Below, piece after piece: positions 34,590 to 47,498 of a DNA stretch of 64,000 nt. The DNA is from Lumnitzera littorea (taxonomy: Eukaryota; Streptophyta; Magnoliopsida; Myrtales; Combretaceae): assembly GCA_024138015.1 (NCBI GenBank), contig JAMXBB010000011.1:69038679-69102678 (forward strand), read 5' to 3'. Below the pieces are notes generated by a model. It was not told where the DNA came from. It saw nothing but the letters and a program-made list of their open reading frames with translations, and made no database searches. Both the position numbers and the translations under genes were made by a program. Position 1 is the stretch's first letter. Each line of letters starts with the position of its first letter.

Positions 34590-35513
34590 TTTGCGGATGA
34601 TGCATTGTTTTTCTTAAAAACCTCACAAAATAACTTGATTCGTCTTAAGTAGATTTTGAGTGTTTATTGTAGAGCATTTGGTCATCTTATCAACTTCCAC
34701 AAATTATCTTTAGTTTTCAGTGCTTCATCATCAGACTTTACAAAGATGAGTTGCTATGAGGTTTTAGAGATTAACCCACAAAGTAAATCAAATGTTTACC
34801 TAGGTATTCCATCTTTATGGGGTGGGTAAAAATATAAAGTCTTTGAGTTTTTGAAAGATAGGATTGCCTTTAAGTTAAAAGGATGGAGAGGAAGTTTGCT
34901 CTCTATGTGGGGTAAAGAGGTTTTCATTAAAGCCATCACTTTTGCCATTCTGACTTACACAATTGGAACCTTTTTATTCCCTTTAAAATGGTGCAGGGTG
35001 GTTTCTAGTATGATAGCAAACTTTTGGTGGGGAGAACTTTTAGTGAGGAATGGAATTCATTGGAGAAGTTGGGAACGTCTTTCATTTTCAAAATTTAAGG
35101 GTGGTCTAAGTTTCAGAAACCTACATTCTTTTAATCTCTCCTTATTAGGAGAATTAGCATGGAGGATTATAGAAAAACCGAATGCTCCGAGGGCGAAGTT
35201 CTTGAAAAGTATTTATTTTCCCTCAGCTGATTTCTTGCAGGCAGAAAAGGGTGATAATGCTATTTTACCTGATTTAATTTGGCAAATTGGAGATGGTAGG
35301 GAGATTAATTTTTGGGATAGTCCATGGATTACGTCTTTGCCGGATTTTAGGTTGAAAAAAAGGAGGACGGAGGCTAATTTAAAGAATATGAAAGTGAAAG
35401 ATGTTAAGGATGAAATCTCTTTATCTTGGAACCATCAAAGTGTCAAACATCTCTTAACAAGTGAAGAGATTAATGCTATTAATCAAAATTCCGGTTGCTA
35501 CCTATCAAGCTAA
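34590..35513 (+). pseudogene. LINE reverse transcriptase, palm to thumb
   Basis: The frame opens with FADD, the LINE form of the YxDD catalytic box, then VYCRAFGHLINFHK, NVYLGIPS, and in the open part (34851-35513) the plant L1 landmarks GWRGSLLSMWGKEVFIKA, FWWG, IHWRSWERL, GGLSFRNL and FNLSLLGELAWRI, ending with GDGREINFWDSPW. Stops interrupt the front half: TAG in the LKxIL helix and TAA after LWGG. The function was target-primed copying of LINE RNA. Confidence 0.88.
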
Positions 35514-35539
35514 AGATAAGCCAGCCTGGTTGAGTCCAC

Positions 35540-36090
35540 AAAACAGTCGCTTTAGAGTTAAATCCGCTTATCACATGACTTTTAATAGAAACTAGAGACC
35601 CGATTGCTTTAGAGCGTCAACGTCTTATTTAGTGGATCAAAAATTGTGGAAACTGATATGGAGTTTGGATTGCAAACCGAAACACAAACACCATTTGTGG
35701 AAGTTATGCACAAATTCGCTTGCCACTAATTACAATTCGTGTTGCAGAAAAGTTCTTCAAAATCCCGGCTGCCGTATATGCAATTTTAAAGAGTCAGTGG
35801 AACATATGGCCTTACAGTGCAGTTGGGTACGACCAATTTGGTTCATTTGTTGCCAAATTCGGTTGGATCAGCAAGACACATCAAGATTGGATCGATGGTT
35901 GGAAGGATGGATGTTGGATCGATCAAAAACTGCTGATGAAACAAAAGAGCTTTTCACTAGGTTTGCTGTTGTCTTATGGCAAGCATGGAAACAGAGGAAC
36001 CATTCTGTCTTTGACGGAGAAAATCCATCCCAAGATAAAGTTGTCAACCTTGTTTTTAAAGAACTCGACGAGTTGCATTATCTCAAGTAA
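35540..36090 (+). pseudogene. LINE zf-RVT-like domain
   Basis: A short RFRVKSAYH segment near 35555 precedes an open frame (35632-36090) with KLWKLIWSLDCKPKHKHHLW, then CRKVLQNPGCRICNFKESVEHM and CSWVRPIW. The Cys and His spacing C-x2-C-x8-H-x4-C matches the zinc-binding region found after plant LINE reverse transcriptases. It is in the +1 frame relative to the reverse transcriptase, so at least one frameshift separates them. Confidence 0.82.
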
Positions 36091-36469
36091 TTATGTACAA
36101 AATGCCCTTGATTCGAATGAGGAGGTTTTAGGGTCCTGCTCTAGAAATGCAACGTCAGAATTGGCAGAGTCAATTTCTGCAGCAAGTAGCAGCAGTGTCA
36201 GGGAAGCAACAAGGAGCGACACGGCATTGCTTCATCCTCAGTAGCAGTCTGCGCATCAGTCTAGGCAAGATTTTCTTACTGCAGCAACGTGCAATACAAG
36301 CACGTGTACAGCAGAGGATGCCACAGCTCTATTTCCAGAACCAGCCAATGATTCTTTAAGTCAGCAAGCCAACAATCCACGTCCAGTTTGTTTTGGTCAA
36401 GAAGCCGATTTTACTTCAAGTGAAAGACTTGGTTTGCATGGTCCTTTTGTCAGGTTCGGTCATCGACTT

Positions 36470-36730
36470 GAAGCTTTTTAACCATGGACACCGCCAAGAT
36501 CTGGTTCTATCAAGATCAATCGCGATGGTTCAGGTGGTCACAGTTTTGGAAGAGCTGGAACAGGTTTTGTTTGTAGAGACCACCAGGGTAAACTCTCGGA
36601 AGCCACAGCATCTAGCCACCATGTTTCTACTATCATTGTTTTGGAAGCTTTATCAATTAAGAAAGATCTTAAAGCAGCAATTCAAAGAGGTGGGAGAAAT
36701 ACTGTCATAGAAACATATTCAAAACTTTTA
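36470..36730 (+). pseudogene. LINE-encoded RNase H-like domain
   Basis: In a third frame the plus strand reads PWTPPRSGSIKINRDGSGG, then RAGTGFVCRDHQGKL and a helix with EALSIKKDLKAA, followed by VIETYSKLLY. This is the plant RVT_3-type RNase H pattern KxNxDG ... GxGxVxRDxxG ... EAxA ... E. The catalytic Asp of KINRDGS is retained. Between it and the zf-RVT block lies a Gln/Ala/Ser-rich linker of about 350 bp. Confidence 0.8.
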
Positions 36731-36760
36731 TACAAGTCCCAAGTCTTAAATCATTCTTGT

Positions 36761-39340
36761 TAGAGACATCATATCCTTGAGCTCGTCTCTTTCTTCTTGT
36801 AGTTTCTCCTTGATATCTAGAAGAGCAAATACTTGTACTGATTGGATTGCATCCTAAGGTAAAGCGGGCCTGAGTTGTAGCTTTTGAGTTGTTAAAGCCC
36901 CCATCCTATTAAATCATACACAATATGTTTTGTAATCATCAAAACCAAGTATAATAATTGACGTGAAAAAAATTAAAAGTTTGCATGACTAACTTTTTAT
37001 GAAAAAATACATTTTTATCTAAAGCTCTAATTTAGTTAAAAATATGTCAAACATCATTAAATTAAATGAGGCTAAAAACCAATATATTCATAAAGATACA
37101 TGTTTTCATACTAAAAATTTTGAAAATACAACTCACTTTAATTGCTTTTAGTTAAAATTATGACTTTTCCCTTTTATATCCTCAATTAAGTAAGTTATAT
37201 TGAAATTCATCCAATTTTCTACAAATATCTGAAAACATAAATTTCCATCATGGAAATTTCTCAATTTTGACCATTTTCAAAATTAATTGTTATATTTATA
37301 TTTTAGCTCATACATACAATCCGTAATAATTGAAATTGCCGAGATAATTATTTTTATGTATTAATATAAAGAATTATGAGTAAGAACTCAGAATTTCAAC
37401 AAAAAAAAAAAAAAATCTATTTAGTCTAATCATCACATGAACTTTATACCTGAGGCAAAGTTATAAATGAATAAGAATCTTAGTTTTTTTTGTATGCTAA
37501 AGAAATATCATGATAAACCATATTTATTATAACATGTTATACACAAAGATGAAAGGGAAATAAAATCAATAAGTGATTTAATAAGTATTACAAATTTTGA
37601 CTAAAATAGAAGAAAAATCGAAATAAACACAAAATTACAAGATCTAGAAGCACAATGTTACTACAATAATCCGAAGAAAAGCTATACTTGAGTGACAATT
37701 TTGAGGAATTAAAGAAATATTTATGCAATTGAAAAGTTTGCTCTCTCTAGCAATAATGGTCATCCTTCCACGATGACTCCCACGGTAGCTAGAGAAGTGG
37801 GGTTGAGTACAGAACCTTGTCGACAATCTTGCTCTTGGTGAAAAGAGGTCATAATCGTAATTTTCATAGGTCAAAGTGAATTCTATTGTAATTTTTTATT
37901 TATTTTAACGAAATTAAATCCTGTTTTAGTTTATTTAATTTAAATTCCTTTTCATTTCCATAAATTTTTACAACAAAATGATTAGATTCTCAACTTCTAT
38001 AACGCATGGTTTTGGCTAATTGCTTAAGCCAATGTAGTATTTATAAATATATAAATTATCTGTACTAGCATATTTAAATTGTACTTCATGTATTGCAAAG
38101 CTATGGCCCAAACAAATGTTAAAAGACCACTATGAGACCACAGGAAGAATTCAATCACTACTATTTGATATTTTTATTTATGCAATCATTATGGTAGATG
38201 CATTCCCCATAGTTTTAGCATTGTGACAAATTCATGTCAAATATACAGTGGATTTGGGTGCTTTAGCCAAAATTCTATGTTCGCTGTTACCTTCTCTATT
38301 ACTATATTCTCATAGTAGGAATACCTTTCTCCAATAAGGTATTACTAGTTGTTAAGGTCTTGTATTTAATTATTAGCATTATGTTACAAGTTGAAGCTTG
38401 AAATCTAAGTTATTGAATTATGACATAATAATTTATCAAGTTAATGTTACAATTATAATGTAGTGCAAATTAACTTATTGTAGGACATAAAGTTTACGAA
38501 GTTACTATATCATGCTGGTGCTTCTTTCTTTTGTAAGCGAATGCAACGAAAAGACCTAGAAATGATGAATAATGAAACAATTCATATAATGACATTTCAT
38601 GCTTACTCAGATGTATCCGCTTCTTGGTGCTAATTGGCTTGGTCCAACAAAGAAAACATACATGGAAGAAGTTTGAGTTAAATCAAGCTTAGCCACCTAG
38701 CAAGAAAAATTTTAGTGCCTTATCATAAGGTTGGAGCTAAATTGAAGAAAACTTTTTGTTAATCTTAAATTACCAGATTATTTTAAGTATACTTATTTAG
38801 GGGAATAAATCATTGGTAAAAAATTTTATACTCTAGTCTAAAAATGCTCAAAGTTTTAAATGTATTCTTAATTAATCATGAACTAACTTATCCAAGAAGT
38901 GAGAAGTTAAAGATTTTGTTGTTGAAAACATAGATTTATAGTCATCCAACACACGTAAAATTAACAAGAAAAAATCAAGCATTATCATTTAGTAGTTGCT
39001 AAGACCATATTCACCTACAAAATGGAGAAACTCTAGTTGACGTAAAGTCTTATAAATACTCATCTACATAGAAAGATATTTTAAAAGAAATGAGTTGATC
39101 ATTGTTAAAAAGATGAGTTAACTTCTGCAATACTATAAATTTATGATTTTGTGAAACTTGTCTTACTTAAAACTAATGTAAAATTATTTAGATGTAGAGT
39201 ATTAATAATATTATGAGTTTTTATATATGATTATACAAACTTATGATCCTACAATTTCTATATGCAATTTTAAATAGAATCGTGAGTTTAACAACTTTAG
39301 AGTAGACTTCGAAAAAAGCTTATTTTAATCTGTGAACTAG
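36761..39340. other. AT-rich intergenic DNA, nothing recognised
   Basis: The minus-strand frame 37644-37874 has no domain I recognise. An A-run at about 37402-37416 is the only notable tract. Confidence 0.4.
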
Positions 39341-39600
39341 CTTATTTTAATCTGTGAACTAGCTCAAAACTGACTCAAGTCTAGATTAGCGAGCTTGAAC
39401 TACCAGTTGATCCATCGGGTTTAGCAGACCCAAGCGGTTCCACCTATAGGACCTAACAAACTAGTAGGTTAGCCCGCCTGTGAAATAGCTGGTTAACCCG
39501 CTGGTTAACCCACTGGTTCAAGCCTAATAATTGAAAAAAAGATGAAAAAAATTAAAGAAAAGTAAACATCTTACACACACGCACACACACATATATACTG

Positions 39601-40605
39601 ATAACCAATATAATATAATATATGTATATGATATACATAACTTTAAAGTGACATTAATATACTATACAGTACATATGTATATTATATATATGTAATATAT
39701 ATAATATACATATATATATGTATAATACATGCAAGATATATATAATATGTTAATATATATATATATATTATGTATTATACTACATAATATATATTAATGG
39801 ATATTTATATCTTTAAGTAATATATTTATATATTAATTGAAGTCATGAATCTAAAAGAAAATTAAAATTTGCGAAAAAAAAAATTCGATAATCAAAGAAG
39901 AAGAAAAAATTCATGGAGAATTCAATTGAAAAATTAACAATTGGTTTACAAGCCATTAAACATGCCCATAAACCATTGATTCAAGTGAACCAACTTGGAA
40001 CCAATTTCTTTTAGGCCGGTTATAGGTCATCAATTTAATGACTTGTAGACTGGCGGGTCTAGAACAATTTGGCCCACTTGTCAAGTCTAACATGTATTTG
40101 GTGCATTAAGAGTAAACAATTGCATTGCTATTGGTCTTTTGTATACTCTCTTATGGAGAGTAATAACAAAGGGAATGGTACTAATCATTATGATTGACAA
40201 TTTATGTTAGTTCATCGTATCTTGTGTTGATGTCTAAACAGATTCGTATTCAAAAAGCTAAAACTCATTATTAGTTGTGTATGAAAACATACAACTATAA
40301 TCTGACCCGTTTAATTAATATGTTTCGTATCTAAATTACACCTGTTTATGGAAAAAAAAAACTCTAAAATAAATATACAGTGGCTATAGATACTCTTTTT
40401 GAGAGAAATATTTTCAATGTCGACCTTAATTAGTATAATGTTTATAACAAAAATTACATCACATAGGTGCAAAAAAATATTAACTCCTAAAACTTGGAAC
40501 AAAAAATTAGAAGTACTTTTGCATCCGCAAGTGCATCATCCAGTGATTTCCATATATTTGAGTATAATTTACATCAAAATCCAAGTAATAGTGTAGGATT
40601 TAAGG
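39601..40605 (+). repeat. Duplicated block, upstream copy
   Basis: About 1 kb that matches 56460-56532 plus 59563-60441 in the same orientation. Long shared words include TTAATGGATATTTATATC, TTTAAGTAATATATTTATAT, GAGAAATATT, CAATGTCGACCTTAATTAG, TATAATGTTTATAAC and TTTGAGTATAATTTACATC. This copy is uninterrupted at the site where the other copy holds a 3-kb repeat. Its right edge abuts repeat copy B. It may itself be a transposable element, because the region 39370-40100 has MITE-like words. Confidence 0.85.
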
Positions 40606-43600
40606 GAAATGTGAGCTCCTAAAATCGTATTTAGAGTAACTGCACTCGAATTTAAGGCTTTAAAAAAAAAAAAACTTATCTGATTAAGCCCAAATTTTAC
40701 AACTAGGATAGAAAAGTTAGTTAAAGTGATCTAGTGAAGTTAGATTGTAAAAAATAATAGCCTAAAATCTTAATTTTAGTCTTAAAAGTGTGATTATATA
40801 ATATAGTATAAAACTTGTCATCACCCCTAAAATTGAGCTCGAAATACGATGAGGATTTAGAGATAATTTAATTAAACTATAAAAGAAAATAATATAGTAT
40901 AATAAATTAAACTCTTAAGTCAGTAATTATGAGAGTATATCCGATTTATATATAATAATTATACCCGTAAATTAACCAGAAATTATAAAATTATACATAA
41001 TAAGCGATAAACTCATAAAATAAGTAGGAAATATATCCTAAAAATAAAATATACGATAGAAACATAATTATATAAGTATAATTACACATTACACGTGACA
41101 CATATATAGGATATATATATATATACGTAATTAACAAATATACTAAATACTAATATAATATATGTAAAATATCAACAATTGGCTTCAAAATTAATCAAAA
41201 CTTATCTAAATTGCAACCAAACAAATATGGAAAAATGGGAATTCACCGTAGTAGCATTAGCAACAAATTTGGACGACTAAAAAAACTAAATCTATCAAGC
41301 AAGGATACCTTCTACTTGCAAGAAAAAAGTATAAAAGTGTAAAAAAATTTCTTTTAGTCAATACCCATTTCTACAAATTGCTGGAGACCTTAAACAACTT
41401 CCATTCAACACTATGGAGTCTAAGGTAATGATAGAAAATTTTTGGAAAATTAGGAAAAAATTTATATAAATAGAGCACCCTACTGAGTTTACACAACTCT
41501 TTGACCTTTCAATAACTTGTTGTTCAACCCTTCCACCACCACATAGAGCCACCACCATCTAGCATTTCCAACAAACCCCCCACTACTCAATAGCCACCGA
41601 AGTTCCAATGAACAAGTGCTTTAATATTTTACCCTGTTTTTCCTATATTTTCTAAAAAATAGTAAAATTATCCAAAAAATTATGAAAAAATTATTTTAAA
41701 GTTATTTAAGATATGTTTTCACGTGGTATTTTTATTTTTGTAAAATTTCGAATATTTTATATATTTGCTTAAATAAATCACTATTTATCCAATTTTTGAA
41801 ATTGAAAATAAATGTACCAAATAAAGTTGTTTCCAGCTCAAAATTTTTTTATAGAATACATATGGCATGTAGTTAATTACTATGTAGCTAGATTTTTAAT
41901 TTAAGTATTTATAATATTTATTGTAATTTTTTACCTTAAAAATAACTAGAAATAGGCTGAAATTATGAAATAAATAGATTTTTATAAAGTTAATTGATGG
42001 AATGGATGTTCACTGACTTGTGGCGACTCATAATAATGTCAGGATATATTGAAATTAATTTTGTATAAAAAAAGATAATATTTGCTTAATTAAATGTAAT
42101 TTAAGGGTAAAAAGGTAATTATTTGTATATAGGCAATAAACCTAATAGCATGAAACCATATACTAATTGAATTTCTCATATTTTTAGGAGTCTAAAAATT
42201 TTGAGGGAATTATTTGGCGACTCAAGCTATTTATTACGAATTTACTTAGTAAAATGGATTAATTTACCAACCGCGGTATATTTTTAGTAATAATAAGTTA
42301 AAATATGATATATTGAAATAGAACCTATACATGTACATGCTAGTCAAATTTGGTGAAAATGAATTTTAACTTATTCAGTGATAATTATATAACTGGGTTA
42401 TGATGTACATATATTAGAGTTAGATATTATATATATTATTAACCTATATTAGAAAATTATATAAAATATAGTCCATTTACATAAAATGAATATAATATAA
42501 TAATACTTATTATAGGAGTGTATAAGTATATCAGAAACTAGAAACACTCTTTAGAAGTCATCTCTCAAACTAGAATCCATAGTATGTATCATTAGGTTCA
42601 TATGAACCCATTGACACTACTTTGATTAAAATCAGACAATCCTAAATAATATAACTTATATCTCTATAATATTATACGAATTTATGTACTATAACAATCT
42701 TATCGTAATTAAAAGGTAAGTTAATTGATTGAAAATACGTTTCGATATAATCGAAACAATATATTATAAGTAATAATATAACTATGTATATTATCAATAC
42801 TTAATAACTTAATTAATTTATATAATAAAACTATATTTCATTATATAAGGAAAATAATAATATACTTTAAATATATTTATTTATATATATAACTTTAGAG
42901 TGAAATAAAAGAATAGATAAAACCCCAACGTTTTATAACTCATACGAAAGCTAAATATGTGTTTTGTATATATAGTATCTTCTAATGAGCAAAACGTCGG
43001 CGATATAGATCTTCCACAGTGAGCGTTAAGACAAGTAAGTTAGGATCATAGCTTTACTACTTATTGAAATGCCGTATTAAAATATCTGGAGGTTTAAAAG
43101 TACTTTTACTTATGGTTGTAAATTAGCTATTTATACATGTCATATATGTGGTTAGTATTTTATTTGTAACAAGAGTTAAATTCCTTGGCATGTTGTTCTG
43201 TACGATTACTTCATTTTGTATTATGTGAACTTATCTAGCCACCATTAAATAAAATTAAGAGTGATTTAACCACTAATTTAATTTAATATGCATAGTAACC
43301 GTTAAGGGAACGATTATGAGTGTTAAACCAAATATCGACTCCCTTTGATGAGAATAGCCAAAATTGTGATTTCTCCATTCTTAGTCAAACTAAATAATAG
43401 GCGAGGAGGTTACGGTAAGGATGGAGGTTGTGATTCGAAGGTGGTTACATGAGAAGGGTGTTCTCCATTGTATAAGCCCAGGTTTGATTTGACTTTAAGT
43501 TGCAATAAACTCTTCAATCCAGGTTAAAGCAGATACAATTTTTTTTACCTTATAATGGACTGAATAACATCATATTATGATTCAAGTAATTAATTACATT

Positions 43601-43853
43601 GCATTTCATTATAATTAATAACCCTATTTATGATTATACGATACTCTTCGACTTCATTCTACTTATTGAGCTAGTTGTGCTCATATCCCTATAAACTCTT
43701 TTACAAGTGACAATTAAGGGTTTAAGATGTATTGATATCACCACTCTTAAGTTAGTGTATAGTTGATTGGAAAAGTGAGGAAAGGAAAATCCATTAAATC
43801 TAGGTTTTTAAATTTTCTTTTGGTTTTGAGAAAACTAACTTGGAATTCCTTGG
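40606..43853 (+). repeat. Long LTR-like repeat, copy B, cut on the right by the Tat element
   Basis: Shares with copies A and C a segment reading CCCAAATTTTAYAAC..TAGGAWA (about 40690), a TATAAATA box (41465-41472), a CAGCTCAAAATTTTT block near 41837, GTCAAACTAAATAATAGGCGAGGAGG near 43384, and CTTATAATGGACTGAATAAC near 43550. It is more diverged from A than C is. The Tat element begins at 43854; the part of the family unit beyond that point is not clearly found on the other side. Confidence 0.65.
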
Positions 43854-44317
43854 TGTTGTTAATAAATTTTGGGATGAGGAAAAATCTTGCAAAAGAAAGT
43901 GAAATACTTAGTACGGAGGCCAATTTAGTACAGCCATTCCGATGCCTAAGTTAGTAAGGTAACTTAGTATAGTAAGTATGTGAATAAGAAATGTCAATAA
44001 CCTTACAAAGTTTCTTTCTGGTATTTATAGATAGTTATAGTATTTAAAGGAGTTGTCGGGATAACTATTAAGACATGTAAAAGCTTCGTGATTTGACATC
44101 TCCCCTAATATGTAAGGGTAGTAGGCGGTTGTATAATATAACCGTACTTATGATAACTGTTCATACCATAGACTTAAATTTAAACCAAGAGAGCTTCTTA
44201 TACTTAGCATAAATGCCATGTATCATCTATACAGTGCAAATGCCAAGAGAGTTGGTTATGTTGCATCTTGACAAACGAAAGGACAAGTGTCAAATGAATG
44301 AAAACTGACTATCAACA
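43854..44317 (-). repeat. 3' LTR of Tat element
   Basis: On the plus strand it runs TGTTGTTAATAAATTTTGG to ACTGACTATCAACA, i.e. TGTTG/CAACA ends. By eye it is roughly 84% identical to 52329-52793; most differences are A/G or C/T. Confidence 0.92.
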
Positions 44318-44352
44318 TTTATCCCTCAACTCCTGTATTCGAGTAGTCGACA

Positions 44353-44361
44353 AAGAGAGTT

Positions 44362-44399
<38 letters not shown>

Positions 44400-44400
44400 T
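44353..44400. repeat. (AC)n(AT)n microsatellite
   Basis: An AC repeat of about 11 units passes directly into an AT repeat inside the Tat element, between the 3' LTR and the antisense gene. Confidence 0.95.
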
Positions 44401-45785
44401 GCACTAGAGGCCGAGTGGGGGAGAGATTCTTTAGATTTATACCGAGTAATTCGGGAAGTAGGATGAATCACGTCCCAATCGAAAGGTCACCATTTCTAAA
44501 CTCCTACCCATTTAAGAAACCAAGAAATTGGAGGCACGACATATGTCACCTAGGTCATCATTTTGTGGCAAGCCTAATAACTGTTAGAGAGTTTTTAGCA
44601 GTCGCGCGTTAGTAATCTATAGGATTACCATATCAATGTATCATTACTGTTAAAAGCAGATTTGCAGTTACAAGGATGAATCATCCTTATATAAAGTAAT
44701 ATTCACAATCATGAATTACCTTCTCTAGTTGCATCTTAAACTTTCATTCGTTTCCTCATCTTTAACTTGAATTCTTCGATTTGTGTTGTATCATTTCACA
44801 TAACCATTCAGGTATGGTTCGCAAAGTTGCTCGTCGACTTGTGCTTTCCGATTCTGAGGCAATGGAGACTGAGGCCAATTTGCTCCCCCAAATAAGGAGC
44901 GAAGGGGCTTGTTCTTCGAGCAATTCAATCGATAGTATGGAGAAAAGATGGGATAAACTTGCTTGGATCAATGAGCTCTCTGTAGATAATTATTCCAAGG
45001 ATAAGGAAGGGAGGTCCTTGGCAAGATATCTATTCAACACAATAGTCTATTTTTGCAATTCTCCATATAGAATCGCCAGTTCCATTAATAAGGTTCTCAT
45101 CACAAAATAAAATCGATATTGGCGAGATCTTCCTAGAACATGGAACTTGAGTAAGCCAAGAAAGGAAGAGAGGGAATGCTTCCCTAAGGAGTGCGAGTTT
45201 CTTATATACCTAAAACATTTGAATTTTGGGATGCACTTCCCTTTTCTGGCTTTTGTTAAGGACTTCTTCAATTATTTCAGAGTCGCGTTGAGTATATTCT
45301 CACCTAACACATATTGGCTTTTAGCGGCAGTCGAAGTCAAGGTTATGCCTTAACTGTTTCGATATTTCTTCACTATTCGGAGGCAGCCTGACGGGTGCTG
45401 CTTTGCTATTGTGAGGCATAGGCGTAAGTTCATGGATAGGTTAGAATCCAAGATTCACAGGTAGTACGACAAGTTCGTGTCAATAGTGTCTGACGAAAAC
45501 TTAGACTTTTGGACCCAATAGACTGAGTCGATACATACAAAAGACATAGATCTAATGCCAAATGATGCAGTAGCAACGAAGAAAATTCAAGAGAGAAGGA
45601 GAAACAAAATGTTTTTCTATGATATCGAGAGAATTATACGGCGTTATGAAAATGGAGAACCAATACTTTTTGAAAAAGAAGGTACGCTAATGTGTTACTG
45701 CCGTATCGAGTATAGCCACGAGGAAAACCGTTCTCAAGACTTGGGGGGAGAATAGTGAATTAGAGCCTTACTTGGTACGGAAAAT

Positions 45786-45837
45786 GTAAGTTCATATTTT
45801 TTCCATATTTATAATAATTGGTTTACTTGTGTCATAG
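45786..45837 (+). other. Candidate intron 1 of the antisense gene
   Basis: GTAAGTTC donor and TTGTGTCATAG acceptor enclose a T-rich 52-bp stretch. The sequence just after reads MGTGEVNPIKLL, as expected for the next exon. Short for a plant intron, so less certain than the other two. Confidence 0.5.
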
Positions 45838-46521
45838 ATATGGGTACTGGAGAGGTGAATCCGATAAAGTTACTAGCTTAAGCTAAGGCTAAAAAATCCA
45901 AGGTTGATTAGAGAGTGACCACCTCAACAGCTATCACTTGCCCTACTATTACAAAGAAACTAACAAAGGAAGTTGTAGCAGGCTACACAAAAGATCTCTA
46001 GTCCTGTCGAGAGGGTAAAGGAAAATGAGAAAACATAACTGACCAAGGTTGTTCATTCTGAGGAGCCTATCATGATTATTTAAACTTCTGTCGAGCCGAG
46101 GGATGGTGAGCATCGAAAGACACATCCCGACGAAGAGGATGAAAATGCCATTGCTGCAAAAGGCTCATCGCTAGTGATCGTGATGGCTCCAAGTAATAAC
46201 AAAAGACTAGGGAAGGAACTCACCGGCTAACCATCTATCAAGAAGTCCAAGGGCTTGGACGAAAGGGTGAAGGAGGCAATGGGTTCTAAAGCTCTCGGCA
46301 TTAGTAGTGCCGAATTCATCCCTAACAAAGAGGTCAGCAAGTACTTCATCCCTTGTTGGAGCCACTAAATTTTGGACATCAACTTGGCCCTGGAAGATAG
46401 GACGAAATCCTTAGCTCTAATGGAAGGAATCATTCTTTCGAAAGACAAAGATATCACCAACAAGGATGTCAATAGGATCGACAGTTGCAATAATGCCCAT
46501 ATCGCGGCCAAATTGTATGAT

Positions 46522-46590
46522 GTGAGTATCCATGACCATTGCTCTTAATTATCAAATTTGTTTGGGTAACTAACACGTTTCCTTTTTCAG
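46522..46590 (+). other. Intron 2 of the antisense gene
   Basis: A 69-bp segment has GTGAGTATCC at the left and CCTTTTTCAG at the right, consensus plant splice sites with a pyrimidine tract. The flanking sequence reads open on both sides (AAKLYD before, MSSHILIALDEVN after). Confidence 0.75.
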
Positions 46591-46644
46591 ATGAGCAGCC
46601 ACATTTTAATAGCTTTAGACGAGGTCAACAAAGAAGCAAAGAAG

Positions 46645-46712
46645 GTAATATCTTCGATTGTATCTATATAATCCCCAATCATTTTTTATTGTAATAAAAA
46701 ATTTTGCTGTAG
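46645..46712 (+). other. Intron 3 of the antisense gene
   Basis: A 68-bp AT-rich segment runs from GTAATATC to TTTTGCTGTAG. It lies between NKEAKK and KVENAYNTSKA, both part of a charged helical region. Confidence 0.7.
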
Positions 46713-47498
46713 AAAGTTGAGAATGCATACAATACATCAAAGGCCTAAACTGCTACTATCAAGAATATGAGAATTAGGGCTGAAATGGAGGTAAGAAAGC
46801 TTAAGGAAGAACTTATTGCCGAGAAATTGGCACATGACCTCGCCGCTGATGAAATCTCTAGCCTGAAGGCCAAAATGGAAGAACAGTACAAAAAGTTTGA
46901 AAGCCTAAAAGAGGAGCTACAGAAGAGAAAGGAACAGTGCTAAGGCTTGGACCGAATTATTTGCACGATGAGCAACAATGAAGATAAGTTAAGATGCAGA
47001 TAAAGGAGTTAGAGACCAACAATTCGAACTTATAGAGCCATGTGGTCGAGTTGGAGGAGACTATGAGGAGAGGACCATCTGTTGAAGAGGCTTTCTATAT
47101 AGTCACTCCCAATCGACAATACAAGAAGCTTGTACGCAAAAAAGTTGTTAGAAGGGGTTCAAGCAACAAGAGAAGAGGTCTTGAAGCTTCATCCCAATTA
47201 TAATCTCTCGTGTCTTGACTTTGCTAATGTCGACGACAAAGTTAGTAGTGCCGACGAAGATGAAAGTGATGAGACAGGTGCCGAGAGTATTAATCAAAGT
47301 GACAATGAAGCTCATATTGAAGAAGTTGCCCTCTTTGAGAACCCAGCTACTAAGGAAGCCCCAGTTAATGATTTAAAAATCACTTCTGCTGAATCTAAGG
47401 ATAGGCCATAAGGCTTATTGTATTGGCACATTACATTCTCGTGTAATTATTAATTAGACTATAGTCAAGGCAATGCCGAGTGCTTATGACATTTAATT

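Larger units (their letters stand above)
34590..36760 (+). mobile_element. L1-like LINE (non-LTR retrotransposon), 3' part, pseudogenic
   Basis: Three consecutive blocks of a plant L1-type ORF2 are seen, each in a different frame: reverse transcriptase from the FADD box (34590) through the thumb to about 35513, a zinc-binding zf-RVT-like block at 35540-36090, and an RNase H-like block at about 36480-36720. The endonuclease and N-terminal reverse transcriptase are missing, the usual 5' truncation. No clear poly(A) end or target duplication was found. Confidence 0.88.
44781..47411 (+). pseudogene. Antisense extra gene of the Tat element (PF04195-like), with introns
   Basis: It lies on the strand opposite gag-pol. 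One frame runs from about 44817 (MVRKVARR) to 45755, interrupted by about four stops, and contains a block near 45170-45340 reading ECEFLIYLKHLNFGMHFPF then FSPNTYWLLAAVEV; this resembles the 'putative gypsy-type transposon' domain PF04195. Downstream are an AKAKAKK linker, a predicted coiled coil (MEVRKLKEELIAEKL and on to about 46940) and an acidic C-terminus (47130-47411) opening with LLEGVQATREEVLKLHPNYNL. Three GT-AG introns join the parts. Similar antisense ORFs are known in Tat elements; their function is unknown. Confidence 0.78.

Noticed and set aside
37644..37874. Minus-strand 76-codon frame near an A-run
   Set aside because: No domain, no codon structure or splice context; length is expected by chance.
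39370..40100. A MITE spanning this interval, suggested by GGTTAACCCGCTGGTTAACCC near 39490 and a GGCGGGTCTAGAA word near 40053
   Set aside because: The proposed ends do not pair well and no target duplication was found; kept only as part of the duplicated block.
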